The notes below the pieces were generated by a model. The model did not search any database, had not been told where the DNA came from, and saw only the letters and a program-made list of their open reading frames with translations. Made by a program: the position numbers and the translations under genes. This document shows, piece after piece, positions 8,832-16,042 of a DNA stretch of 64,000 nucleotides. Source of the stretch: Lihuaxuella thermophila. Its GTDB lineage: Bacteria > Bacillota > Bacilli > Thermoactinomycetales > Thermoactinomycetaceae. Within the stretch, counting starts at the first letter, position 1. The number at the start of each line of letters is the position of its first letter. Location: positions 40,935 to 104,934 of the forward strand of contig NZ_FOCQ01000015.1 of NCBI RefSeq assembly GCF_900110165.1, written 5' to 3'.

Positions 8832-9265
8832 GCGATGTTTTGCTGGGAATGACCGGGACGGGGCTCACCAGACCTCCCGGTGAACTGAACCCCTTGCTGC
8901 TCGCCTATTTGGGAGATGCTGTTTATGAAGTTTTTGTCCGCTACCATCTGGTGGCGAAAGGGATGCTTCGTCCCCGGGACCTGCAACGGGAGGCGACGCG
9001 GTATGTTTCCGCGGTGGCACAGGCGAAGGCCGGGCGACAGATTGAATCTTTTCTCACAGAGGAAGAAATGAACATCCTGAAAAGAGGGCGCAACGCGAAA
9101 TCGGGCAGTATCCCCAAAAACACCAAAATCTCCGATTATCGGTACAGTACGGGCTTAGAAGCGCTGATTGGCTACTTATACGCATCAGGCAACGAACAAA
9201 GATTGCAAGAGATTATGGAGCAATTGCTCACGCATGTAGAGAAAGGAAAGGCGCAAGATGAGTAA
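8828..9265 (+). CDS. mrnC: Mini-ribonuclease 3 (23S rRNA maturation)
   Basis: MrnC is a short RNase III-like enzyme that trims both ends of 23S rRNA precursors in Bacillus. The protein is about 145 residues long and has only the RNase III catalytic fold, with [15 protein letters not shown] (catalytic Asp and Glu) and the C-terminal [15 protein letters not shown] motif; no double-stranded-RNA-binding domain follows, as is normal for this family. The start at 8828 overlaps the cysS stop as ATGA and has GGAG 6 nt upstream. An ATG at 8816 with AAGGAG is an equally good alternative. Confidence 0.92.
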   Translation: MSDVLLGMTGTGLTRPPGELNPLLLAYLGDAVYEVFVRYHLVAKGMLRPRDLQREATRYVSAVAQAKAGRQIESFLTEEEMNILKRGRNAKSGSIPKNTKISDYRYSTGLEALIGYLYASGNEQRLQEIMEQLLTHVEKGKAQDE

Positions 9266-9995
9266 TTGGATACTGGGAAGGCACTCCGTCCTGGAAGCGG
9301 TTCGGTCGGGAAGGCCAATTGAAAAAGTTTTACTCGCCGAAGGTATACAAACGAAAAACATCCAAGAGCTGCTGAAGCAAGTGCAGGAACAGAAGATCCC
9401 GTTTCAGCGGGTGCCCCGTCCAAAGTTGGACCAGCTGGCCGGCGGAGGCAATCATCAGGGGGTGATGGCCCAGGTTGCCGCATACGGTTATGTGGAGGTG
9501 GATGAGCTGTTTCAACGGGCGGAAAAAAGAGGTGAACCTCCGTTTTTTCTCCTGCTCGATGGAATTGAAGATCCACATAACCTCGGTTCCATTTTACGTA
9601 CGGCAGATGCCGCCGGGGTGCATGGAGTGATTATCCCGAAGCGGAGGGCAGTCGGATTGACGGCGGTGGTGGCCAAGACATCAGCAGGTGCGATCGAGCA
9701 TGTGCCGGTGGCGAAGGTGACGAACCTGAACCGGACAGCTGATGAACTGAAAGAGCGTGGAGTGTGGCTGGTCGGGAGCGACGGTAGAGCTGAGCAAGAA
9801 TATACTCAAGTCGATTATTCCGGGCCGGTCGCTCTGGTCATCGGGAGCGAGGGCCAGGGGATGAGCCGCCTGATGAAACAGAAGTGTGATTTTTTGGTGA
9901 GATTGCCCATGATGGGCCGCGTCACTTCGCTCAATGCATCTGTCGCTGCCGCGCTGCTCATGTATGAAGTGTTGCGGGGCCGGAAGGAAAAATGA
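9258..9995 (+). CDS. rlmB: 23S rRNA (guanosine-2'-O)-methyltransferase, RlmB/TrmH (SpoU) family
   Basis: The 245-residue protein has a small N-terminal L30e-like substrate-binding domain (residues 1-75) and a SPOUT methyltransferase domain. The three SpoU motifs are visible: LDGIEDPHNLGSILRTADAAG, VIGSEGQGMSRLM and LPMMGRVTSLNASVAAALLMYE. It 2'-O-methylates a guanosine in 23S rRNA in relatives; which nucleotide is inferred from the family. It overlaps mrnC by 8 nt and rae1 by 4 nt, so these RNA-processing genes are tightly coupled. Confidence 0.92.
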   Translation: MSNWILGRHSVLEAVRSGRPIEKVLLAEGIQTKNIQELLKQVQEQKIPFQRVPRPKLDQLAGGGNHQGVMAQVAAYGYVEVDELFQRAEKRGEPPFFLLLDGIEDPHNLGSILRTADAAGVHGVIIPKRRAVGLTAVVAKTSAGAIEHVPVAKVTNLNRTADELKERGVWLVGSDGRAEQEYTQVDYSGPVALVIGSEGQGMSRLMKQKCDFLVRLPMMGRVTSLNASVAAALLMYEVLRGRKEK

Positions 9996-10513
9996 TGCGG
10001 CAAGAAGAATGGTTGGTCGTTGACGGATACAACGTCATCGGTGCAGATGCCCGGGTGCGTTGGAATCCGTCCAACCTTGAGGCAGAGCGGGACAAGCTGA
10101 TCCGTGATCTCTCTGAGTACCAGGCGATGACGGGACGACGGGTTTTCCTGGTGTTCGATGCCCACTTGACCCCGGGAGCGCAAGTAAAAGACGTTCGGGA
10201 GCAAATCACCGTTTATTACACCAGACGGGATGAGACCGCCGATGAATGGATCGAACGATTTGTCAAACAAAATAAAAACCCGTACCGCCGGATCTATGTG
10301 GCCACTTCCGATTACCTGGAGCAGCGGATGGTGTTTGGTCAAGGAGCTTACCGCATTTCCTCGCGGGAATTGCTGCAGGAGATTCGAATCGCCAAACAGA
10401 AATTGAGTGAAAAATTGCGAAAAAATGAGTATGAGCGTCAAAGAAATACATTAGGTGAAAGATTAAGCGAAGATCTGCAGCAAAAACTTGAAAAATGGAG
10501 GAGGAAAAAATAG
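9992..10513 (+). CDS. rae1: Rae1 ribosome-associated endoribonuclease (YacP, NYN domain)
   Basis: Rae1 cleaves mRNA in the ribosomal A site in B. subtilis. The 173-residue protein is a PIN-like NYN domain: VVDGYNVIGAD at the N-terminus, VFDAH, the acidic ETADEWIERF segment and VATSDYLEQ carry the metal-binding residues. The C-terminus is a basic, glutamine-rich helix. The ATG overlaps the rlmB stop. The sigH promoter starts within 10 nt of its stop. Confidence 0.9.
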   Translation: MMRQEEWLVVDGYNVIGADARVRWNPSNLEAERDKLIRDLSEYQAMTGRRVFLVFDAHLTPGAQVKDVREQITVYYTRRDETADEWIERFVKQNKNPYRRIYVATSDYLEQRMVFGQGAYRISSRELLQEIRIAKQKLSEKLRKNEYERQRNTLGERLSEDLQQKLEKWRRKK

Positions 10514-10521
10514 GAGAAAAA

Positions 10522-10551
10522 TTGACGTTTTTGTTTCAGTTCAGATATAAT
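10522..10551 (+). promoter_or_regulatory. SigA-type promoter for sigH
   Basis: TTGACG (10522-10527), an 18-nt spacer and a perfect TATAAT (10546-10551), just after the rae1 stop. sigH can therefore be transcribed independently of the cys/RNA-processing operon. Confidence 0.7.
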
Positions 10552-10595
10552 AACCTTACTATGGGCTTCTAGGCTACATGTCGGGAGGGAAAGCG

Positions 10596-11261
10596 GTGAG
10601 TGTAAACCTGCAATCTACTAATTCGACCGATTACGAGAAGATGGTAGACTATGAGGCATTGGCCGACGAAGAGCTGGTAGATGGCGTACGTGTGGGTGAC
10701 AGCGAAGCTCTCGAATACTTGATTAATAAGTACAAAAATTTTGTCAGGGCGAAGGCCAGATCATACTTCTTGATCGGTGCTGACCATGAAGACATCGTTC
10801 AAGAAGGCATGATCGGCCTTTATAAAGCGATTCGTGATTTTCGCGGTGACAAGCTGGCATCATTTAAAGCTTTTGCTGAATTATGTATTACGCGCCAAAT
10901 TATCACTGCAATCAAGACAGCTACTCGTCAGAAACACATTCCGCTCAACTCTTATGTGTCATTGGACAAGCCGGCATATGATGAAGATTCGGATCGAACC
11001 CTGCTGGATAAAATACCGGGAACGCGTTCAAATCCCGAAGAGATTTACATCAATCGGGAAGAATACGACGATATTGAGGATAAAATATCGAAAATTTTAA
11101 GTGATTTAGAACGCAAGGTTTTGATGTTATATCTGGACGGGCGCTCTTATCAGGAAATCGCCGTCGACTTAAATCGACATGTCAAATCGATCGATAACGC
11201 ATTGCAACGTGTGAAGAGAAAACTTGAAAAATACCTTGCGCTCAGGGAAGTCTCTATGTAA
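10596..11261 (+). CDS. sigH: RNA polymerase sigma-H factor
   Basis: SigH (Spo0H) drives transition-state and early sporulation genes. The 221-residue protein has sigma-70 region 2 (DEELVDGVRVGDSEALEYLINKYKNFVRAKARSYFLIGADHEDIVQEGMIGLYKAIRDF) and a region 4 helix-turn-helix (RSYQEIAVDLNRHVKSIDNALQRVKRKL). The GTG at 10596 is chosen because GGGAGGG lies 6 nt upstream and the length then matches B. subtilis SigH. A terminator follows directly. Its presence, with cwlD, gerD, kbaA and pdaB, supports a spore-forming host. Confidence 0.95.
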   Translation: MSVNLQSTNSTDYEKMVDYEALADEELVDGVRVGDSEALEYLINKYKNFVRAKARSYFLIGADHEDIVQEGMIGLYKAIRDFRGDKLASFKAFAELCITRQIITAIKTATRQKHIPLNSYVSLDKPAYDEDSDRTLLDKIPGTRSNPEEIYINREEYDDIEDKISKILSDLERKVLMLYLDGRSYQEIAVDLNRHVKSIDNALQRVKRKLEKYLALREVSM

Positions 11262-11274
11262 GGAATCAACGGAA

Positions 11275-11301
11275 GAAACAGGTGGCGGCCTGTTTCTTTT
11301 T
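11275..11301 (+). terminator. intrinsic terminator after sigH
   Basis: GAAACAGG (11275-11282) pairs with CCTGTTTC (11289-11296) around a 6-nt loop and is followed by five T residues. Confidence 0.85.
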
Positions 11302-11521
11302 GTTTAGTTCGACAAAAATCATCATAGTCCTCTTTTGATGATCAAAAAATGTCGGCGATAAATGTTGACAAATTTGAGAACAAACCTTGAGAGAACACAG
11401 GGTTTTTACAAGAGTGGATAAAAAAGGATATGAAACGAACCGTTCAGCACATGTTCCTTATGCTGAAGTTTAGAATCTCCTTGTTTCTGTCAATAATGGT
11501 AGAGCGAGACGGGGATGTGCG
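11302..11521. other. gene-free stretch between sigH and the rpmG promoter
   Basis: No coding region or RNA gene is recognised. A TTGACA at 11365-11370 has no matching -10 box. The sequence is AT-rich; B. subtilis also has a gap here. Confidence 0.6.
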
Positions 11522-11550
11522 TTGACAGAAAGTATCCGTTATGATAATGT
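11522..11550 (+). promoter_or_regulatory. promoter for rpmG-secE-nusG
   Basis: TTGACA (11522-11527), a 17-nt spacer and TAATGT (11545-11550). A GATAAT two bases earlier (11543-11548, 15-nt spacer) is the alternative -10 box. Confidence 0.55.
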
Positions 11551-11615
11551 ATTTTGGGTATTCTTTAGTTAAACTTACATGATCGGTGATTTAAAAGAAT
11601 AGGGGAGGTGTCGGC

Positions 11616-11765
11616 ATGCGGGTGAACATCACTTTGGCTTGCACGGAATGTCGCAATCGTAACTACGCGCTGACAAAAAACAAACGGAAGCATCCGGATC
11701 GTATGGAACTCCGTAAATATTGCCCCCGTTGCAATGCCCATACCGTACATCGGGAAACAAAATAA
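11616..11765 (+). CDS. rpmG: 50S ribosomal protein L33 (zinc-binding type)
   Basis: This 49-residue subunit protein is read as [14 protein letters not shown]... to VHRETK. Four cysteines (C9, C12, C36, C39) form the two CxxC pairs of the zinc-containing C+ form of L33. GGGGAGGTG lies 6 nt before the ATG. It heads the rpmG-secE-nusG group, as in B. subtilis. The S14 and L36 proteins in this window are also of the zinc type. Confidence 0.95.
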   Translation: MRVNITLACTECRNRNYALTKNKRKHPDRMELRKYCPRCNAHTVHRETK

Positions 11766-11802
11766 TTTGCTTTAATCCTCTAGGAAAGATGGGGGTGACA
11801 GC

Positions 11803-12024
11803 ATGGCAATACTTTCAAACATCGGACGCGGGATTCGGAAAAGCGTGAGCGGGACGGCCGGCTTTTTCCGCGGCAGTGTTCAAGAATTGAAAAAAGTTCG
11901 CTGGCCGAGCCGGCAGGAAATGGTCAGCTACACACTGGTCGTTATTGTTACCGTCGTCATACTTGCTGTCTTTTTCTTCTTGATCGATACCGGGCTGATC
12001 AGTCTGCTCAATCTGATCAAGTAG
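11803..12024 (+). CDS. secE: preprotein translocase subunit SecE
   Basis: SecE is the small essential partner of SecY in the Sec translocon. The 73-residue protein has the amphipathic RGSVQELKKVRWPSRQEMVSYTLVV segment, including the conserved KKVxWPxR motif, followed by a single membrane span (IVTVVILAVFFFLIDTGLISLL). GGGGGTGA precedes the ATG. It sits between rpmG and nusG, as in most Firmicutes; secY is encoded at 42.8 kb. Confidence 0.95.
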   Translation: MAILSNIGRGIRKSVSGTAGFFRGSVQELKKVRWPSRQEMVSYTLVVIVTVVILAVFFFLIDTGLISLLNLIK

Positions 12025-12076
12025 GCGTAAGAAACTTAAGCGTCATAAGGGGGGACAGGGTTAAGCCCTGAAGAGC

Positions 12077-12610
12077 ATGGAGAAGAATTGGTATGTGGTT
12101 CACACATATTCCGGTTACGAGAACAAGGTGAAAACCAACCTGGAAAAGCGGGTCCGCTCCATGGACATGGAGGATAAAATCTTCCGCGTCCTGGTCCCGA
12201 TGGAAGAAGAAGTGGAGCATAAAGATGGGAAAAAGAAAACCGTCATGCGCAAAGTGTTTCCGGGTTATGTTCTGGTTGAGATGATCATGACCGATGACTC
12301 GTGGTATGTCGTGCGGAACACGCCTGGTGTGACCGGCTTTGTAGGTTCTTCCGGGGCTGGTTCAAAACCGACTCCCCTTATGCCGGAAGAGGTAAATGCG
12401 ATCTTACGCCAAATGGGTATGGAAGAACCCCGCGCAATTGTGGATTTTGCTGCGGGTGAAAATGTAAGGGTGAAAGAAGGGCCGTTTGCCAATTTTGTCG
12501 GAACGATCGAGGAAATCGATGTGAACCGCTCCAAACTAAAAGTGCTCGTCAATATGTTTGGGCGCGAAACCCCGGTCGAACTGGAGTTCTTTCAAGTGGA
12601 AAAAGTTTGA
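12077..12610 (+). CDS. nusG: transcription termination/antitermination protein NusG
   Basis: NusG binds RNA polymerase and modulates pausing and termination. The 177-residue protein has the NGN domain (KNWYVVHTYSGYENKVKTNLEKRVRSMDMEDKIFRVLVP and FPGYVLVEMIMTDDSWYVVRNTPGVTGFVG) and a C-terminal KOW domain (GENVRVKEGPFANFVGTIEEIDVNRSKLKVLVNMFGRETPVELEF). The length is standard. An L11-operon promoter follows within 14 nt of the stop. Confidence 0.97.
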   Translation: MEKNWYVVHTYSGYENKVKTNLEKRVRSMDMEDKIFRVLVPMEEEVEHKDGKKKTVMRKVFPGYVLVEMIMTDDSWYVVRNTPGVTGFVGSSGAGSKPTPLMPEEVNAILRQMGMEEPRAIVDFAAGENVRVKEGPFANFVGTIEEIDVNRSKLKVLVNMFGRETPVELEFFQVEKV

Positions 12611-12623
12611 TGAAGGCAAACCT

Positions 12624-12652
12624 TGTCTGTCTGACTGGGTTGTGGTAAAGTA
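12624..12652 (+). promoter_or_regulatory. promoter for rplK-rplA
   Basis: TTGTCT (12624-12629), a 17-nt spacer ending in TGG (an extended -10) and TAAAGT (12647-12652). The leader that follows contains a hairpin. Confidence 0.5.
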
Positions 12653-12685
12653 TTACTGTTTGTTACCCCCGTCTTTGGGGCGAGC

Positions 12686-12711
12686 GCAAGCCCGCGTTTC
12701 CGGGAGCTTGC
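12686..12711 (+). other. leader hairpin upstream of rplK
   Basis: GCAAGC (12686-12691) pairs with GCTTGC (12706-12711), extended by C-G pairs with one bulged A. It lies in the leader of the L11-L1 operon. In other bacteria L1 binds the mRNA of this operon, so this could be an autoregulatory site; that is inference only. Confidence 0.35.
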
Positions 12712-12768
12712 CTTACCGTGGGAGGGTTAACCCCGCGAAAACCACATGTTTGAAGGAGGTTGGTTAGC

Positions 12769-13194
12769 GTGGCCAAAAAAGTGATTAAAGTGGTCAAGCT
12801 GCAGATTCCCGCTGGAAAAGCCAATCCGGCACCGCCTGTAGGCCCGGCTCTGGGTGCGGCAGGTGTAAACATCATGGCCTTCTGTAAAGAATTTAATGCT
12901 CGTACTGCTGACCAGGCAGGCCTGATTATTCCGGTTGAAATCACGGTATTTGAAGACCGTTCGTTCACTTTTATCACCAAAACGCCTCCGGCTGCCGTTC
13001 TGCTGAAAAAAGCGGCAGGAATCGAATCCGGTTCCGGAGAGCCCAACAAGAAAAAAGTAGCGACCGTCAAACGCGATAAAGTGCGTGAAATCGCGGAGCT
13101 TAAAATGCCCGACCTCAACGCGGCCAGCGTGGAAGCTGCCATGCGCATGGTTGAGGGAACGGCCCGCAGCATGGGAATTGTGATCGAAGACTGA
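12769..13194 (+). CDS. rplK: 50S ribosomal protein L11
   Basis: L11 is part of the GTPase-associated centre and is needed for RelA activation. The 141-residue protein has the proline-rich N-terminal domain ([37 protein letters not shown]) and the rRNA-binding C-terminal domain ending in [17 protein letters not shown]. The GTG at 12769 lies 9 nt after AAGGAGG and gives the family's exact length. It is followed at 80 nt by rplA. Confidence 0.97.
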   Translation: MAKKVIKVVKLQIPAGKANPAPPVGPALGAAGVNIMAFCKEFNARTADQAGLIIPVEITVFEDRSFTFITKTPPAAVLLKKAAGIESGSGEPNKKKVATVKRDKVREIAELKMPDLNAASVEAAMRMVEGTARSMGIVIED

Positions 13195-13274
13195 TAAAGC
13201 CGGCTGCAAACGCCACTAGCAGTTCAGGCTTGTGGGAGGATCATCCGCTACGACCACGAAGGGAGGAAATCGCT

Positions 13275-13973
13275 GTGGCAAAACACGGAAAAAAATATCT
13301 CGAGGCCCTGCAAAAAGTAGACCGGGAAAAATTGTATGAACCGGTTGAAGCGCTGGAGCTTGTAAAAAGCATTTCTACTGCCAAGTTTGACGAAACCGTG
13401 GAAGCGGCATTCCGCTTGGGGATCGATACCAAAAAAGCGGATCAGCAAGTAAGAGGCGCCGTCGTCCTGCCGCACGGGACCGGTAAGACCAAACGCGTGC
13501 TCGTGTTCGCCAAAGGAGAAAAAGCGAAAGAAGCCGAGCTTGCAGGTGCTGATTTTGTCGGAGACGAAGATCTCATCAACAAAGTGAGCCAGGGTTGGCT
13601 GGACTTTGATGTTGTGGTGGCTACCCCTGATATGATGGGCCAAGTCGGACGTCTGGGACGCGTGCTCGGTCCGAAAGGATTAATGCCCAACCCGAAAACG
13701 GGTACGGTTACTTTTGAAGTTGAAAAAGCAGTTAAAGAAATCAAAGCCGGTAAAATCGAATACCGCGCTGATAAAGCAGGGAACATTCACGCTGCAATCG
13801 GCAAAGTTTCCTTCAGCACGGAACAACTGGCGGAAAACCTGCAAACTCTTGCAGAGGCACTGATCAAGGCAAAACCGGCAGCGGCGAAAGGGACCTATAT
13901 GAAGAGCGTAACCGTTTCTTCGACCATGGGGCCCGGTGTGTCCATCAACCCCAACAGCGTCGCTGCGCGTTAA
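13275..13973 (+). CDS. rplA: 50S ribosomal protein L1
   Basis: L1 forms the mobile stalk at the ribosomal E site. The 232-residue protein begins [15 protein letters not shown] and contains the signature segment [27 protein letters not shown]. The GTG at 13275 has GGGAGG 8 nt upstream. In-frame codons upstream back to 13230 would add residues the family lacks. Confidence 0.97.
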   Translation: MAKHGKKYLEALQKVDREKLYEPVEALELVKSISTAKFDETVEAAFRLGIDTKKADQQVRGAVVLPHGTGKTKRVLVFAKGEKAKEAELAGADFVGDEDLINKVSQGWLDFDVVVATPDMMGQVGRLGRVLGPKGLMPNPKTGTVTFEVEKAVKEIKAGKIEYRADKAGNIHAAIGKVSFSTEQLAENLQTLAEALIKAKPAAAKGTYMKSVTVSSTMGPGVSINPNSVAAR

Positions 13974-13994
13974 TCATAAATGCTCGATCAATAG

Positions 13995-14024
13995 TTGACA
14001 AAGAGATATTCTCTCAAGTATCCT
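13995..14024 (+). promoter_or_regulatory. promoter for rplJ-rplL
   Basis: TTGACA (13995-14000), an 18-nt spacer and TATCCT (14019-14024), followed by a leader of about 165 nt ahead of rplJ. Confidence 0.6.
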
Positions 14025-14039
14025 ATACACGTTGTTTGA

Positions 14040-14170
14040 AAACATGAATATTTGCCTTTACCGTAGACAGTAGGTGCGTCAGGTAACGCTTAAATATCCT
14101 ACCGAGGTGCTCGCATGTTTAAGTACTTACCCGTGCCTTCGACTGTCTGCGAAGGCTTTTTTGTTTTTCA
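14040..14170 (+). ncRNA. L10-type ribosomal leader (rplJ-rplL attenuator)
   Basis: The long leader ends in an intrinsic terminator (GCCTTCG 14135-14141 with CGAAGGC 14150-14156, then T6). An upstream GACAGT (14066-14071) can pair with ACTGTC (14142-14147) in the terminator loop, so two alternative folds are possible. Such leaders bind the L10-L12 complex in Firmicutes and shut off the operon when the proteins are in excess. The identification rests on position, the terminator and the competing pairing. Confidence 0.75.
14135..14165 (+). terminator. attenuator terminator in the rplJ leader
   Basis: A 7-bp GC-rich stem with an 8-nt loop is followed by TTTTTTGTTTTT. It ends about 34 nt before the rplJ start. 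Confidence 0.8.
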
Positions 14171-14198
14171 TCAGTACTCCTTGTGAGGAGGTGTCCGC

Positions 14199-14714
14199 AT
14201 GTCCAAAGCGATCGAACAGAAAAAAGCGATCGTATCCGAAATTGCAGAAAAGCTGTCCCAAAGCAAAAGCACCATCGTTACTGACTACCGCGGTCTGAAT
14301 GTAAAGCAAGTCAACGAGCTCAGAAAAAGATTGCGTGAAGCGGGTGTTGAGTACAAGGTACTCAAAAACACCCTGACCCGCCGGGCAACGGAGCAAGTTG
14401 GCTTGAGCGAACTGGATCAGTATCTCACCGGTCCAACCGCGATTGCGTTCAGTAATGAAGATGTGGTTGCTCCCGCGAAAATTCTCCATAGCTTTGCCAA
14501 AGAGAACAAAGCTTTGGAGATCAAAGGCGGAGTCGTTGAGGGCAAAGTGGTTGGTTTGGAAGAAATCAAAGCTCTCGCTGATCTGCCGTCCCGCGAAGGG
14601 CTCCTGTCCATGCTGCTTTCCGTTCTGCAAGCTCCGATCCGCAACTTCGCGCTTGCGGTTAAAGCAGTGGCCGAAAAAGAAGACGGTGGAGCCGAAGAAG
14701 CGGCAAATGCTTAA
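14199..14714 (+). CDS. rplJ: 50S ribosomal protein L10
   Basis: L10 anchors the L7/L12 stalk dimers to 23S rRNA and represses its own operon. The 171-residue protein has the N-terminal rRNA-binding domain ([55 protein letters not shown]) and a C-terminal helix for L12 binding, ending in an acidic, alanine-rich tail. GAGGAGG lies 8 nt before the ATG. The attenuator directly upstream suggests autoregulation. Confidence 0.97.
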   Translation: MSKAIEQKKAIVSEIAEKLSQSKSTIVTDYRGLNVKQVNELRKRLREAGVEYKVLKNTLTRRATEQVGLSELDQYLTGPTAIAFSNEDVVAPAKILHSFAKENKALEIKGGVVEGKVVGLEEIKALADLPSREGLLSMLLSVLQAPIRNFALAVKAVAEKEDGGAEEAANA

Positions 14715-14776
14715 TTTCCCACTTAAACTTCGAAGCGAAAAATCATTTTTAACACGAATACAGGGAGGTTTCCTTC

Positions 14777-15142
14777 ATGACTAAAGAACAAATCATTGAA
14801 GCTGTAAAGAACATGAGCGTTCTCGAGCTGAACGAGCTGGTAAAAGCAATCGAAGAAGAATTCGGCGTAACCGCGGCCGCTCCTGTAGCTGTTGTAGGCG
14901 GCGCCGCTCCTGCTGAAGCTGCTGAAGAGAAAACCGAATTCGATGTAATCCTGGCTAACCCGGGTGCTTCCAAAATCAACGTCATCAAAGTTGTTCGCGC
15001 CATCACGGGTCTGGGACTCAAAGAAGCAAAAGCACTCGTTGACGGTGCTCCGTCTCCGCTCAAAGAAGGCGTATCCAAAGAAGAAGCAGAAAAAATCAAA
15101 GCAGAACTCGAAGAAGCCGGTGCTACTGTAGAAATCAAGTAA
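14777..15142 (+). CDS. rplL: 50S ribosomal protein L7/L12
   Basis: The L12 stalk recruits translation factors. The 121-residue protein has the N-terminal dimerisation helices ([29 protein letters not shown]), an alanine-rich hinge (residues 33-52) and the C-terminal domain with [54 protein letters not shown]. It lies 62 nt after rplJ and is followed by a GC-rich hairpin. Confidence 0.98.
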   Translation: MTKEQIIEAVKNMSVLELNELVKAIEEEFGVTAAAPVAVVGGAAPAEAAEEKTEFDVILANPGASKINVIKVVRAITGLGLKEAKALVDGAPSPLKEGVSKEEAEKIKAELEEAGATVEIK

Positions 15143-15162
15143 TTGATTTAACTCCGGCCGGA

Positions 15163-15192
15163 CCCGCCGCCGTCGGTCGGCGGGTTGCTTTT
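15163..15192 (+). terminator. terminator after rplL
   Basis: CCCGCCG (15163-15169) pairs with CGGCGGG (15178-15184) and is followed by TTGCTTTTA. The T-run is interrupted, so some read-through into the next gene is likely. Confidence 0.6.
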
Positions 15193-15209
15193 ATCTGGGA
15201 GGATCTTTT

Positions 15210-15812
15210 ATGAGCGACCACTATTATTCACCCCAACCTGCATCGAAAAATGAACATCGGGAATTTCAAGCCAGCCTTTTGGGTCATACACTGACCTTTA
15301 TTACTGATGCGGGCGTCTTTTCGAAGAAAGGGGTGGATTTTGGCAGTCGCCTCCTCATTGAGACAGCCGAAATCGGAAATGCCTCTACCGTGCTCGACTT
15401 GGGCTGTGGATACGGCCCGATCGGGATCGCTGTGGCCGTCCGTTATCCACAGGCTCATGTCGTCATGGTGGATATCAATGAACGCGCGGTTCATCTCGCA
15501 GCGGAAAATGCCAGGAGAAACGGACTGGGAAACCGTGTCGAGGTTGTGCGGAGCGACGGCTTTGCGGAAATTGCCAATCGCAAGTTTGACCGCATTCTGT
15601 TCAACCCGCCGATCCGGGTGGGGAAAGCCGCGGTCTACCGCCTGTTTGCGGAAGCGAAAGAACACTTGAATCCCGGAGGTTCACTCTGGGTGGTGATCCG
15701 CAAACAGCAAGGAGCCGCATCGGCACGAGCCGAGTTGGAAAGGCTTTATCCGAGCGTCAATCTCGCCCGCCAGAAAAAGGGGTATTGGATTCTTGAAGCG
15801 GTGAGTGATTGA
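15210..15812 (+). CDS. ybxB: class I SAM-dependent methyltransferase (RsmC-like, YbxB)
   Basis: The 200-residue protein has a Rossmann methyltransferase fold with the SAM-binding VLDLGCGYGPIGIAVA motif (near residue 64), an acidic ribose-binding VDIN and the catalytic FNPPIRVGK (NPP[FYI]) motif of N2-guanine methyltransferases. It resembles the C-terminal half of RsmC, which methylates 16S rRNA; the substrate here is inferred. GGGAGGATC precedes the ATG. It lies between rplL and rpoB, as ybxB does in B. subtilis. Confidence 0.88.
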   Translation: MSDHYYSPQPASKNEHREFQASLLGHTLTFITDAGVFSKKGVDFGSRLLIETAEIGNASTVLDLGCGYGPIGIAVAVRYPQAHVVMVDINERAVHLAAENARRNGLGNRVEVVRSDGFAEIANRKFDRILFNPPIRVGKAAVYRLFAEAKEHLNPGGSLWVVIRKQQGAASARAELERLYPSVNLARQKKGYWILEAVSD

Positions 15813-15837
15813 CATGATTTTCCGCTTGTGATAGTGT
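15809..15837 (+). promoter_or_regulatory. probable promoter for rpoB-rpoC
   Basis: TTGACA (15809-15814), a 17-nt spacer ending in TGA (an extended -10) and TAGTGT (15832-15837). It overlaps the ybxB stop and leaves a leader of about 200 nt. A second weak candidate (TTGGTT 15900-15905, GATAAC 15924-15929) lies further down. Confidence 0.45.
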
Positions 15838-16042
15838 TATAAATTGCAGAAAGTGTCACTACAAGAGGTTTCCGTTTTATAGAAAAGTTTTCCATCCGGT
15901 TGGTTTATTTCTGCCTCCAGCTGGATAACATAGTAGACTACTTATAGGTGAAAAATGAGGTTACCGTTTTAACCCATTTTCTTTTTTTAGCTGTCACAGT
16001 CGTCTTATGCGGCTTTCGACTGGGTACGAGGGGGGAGTTTAT

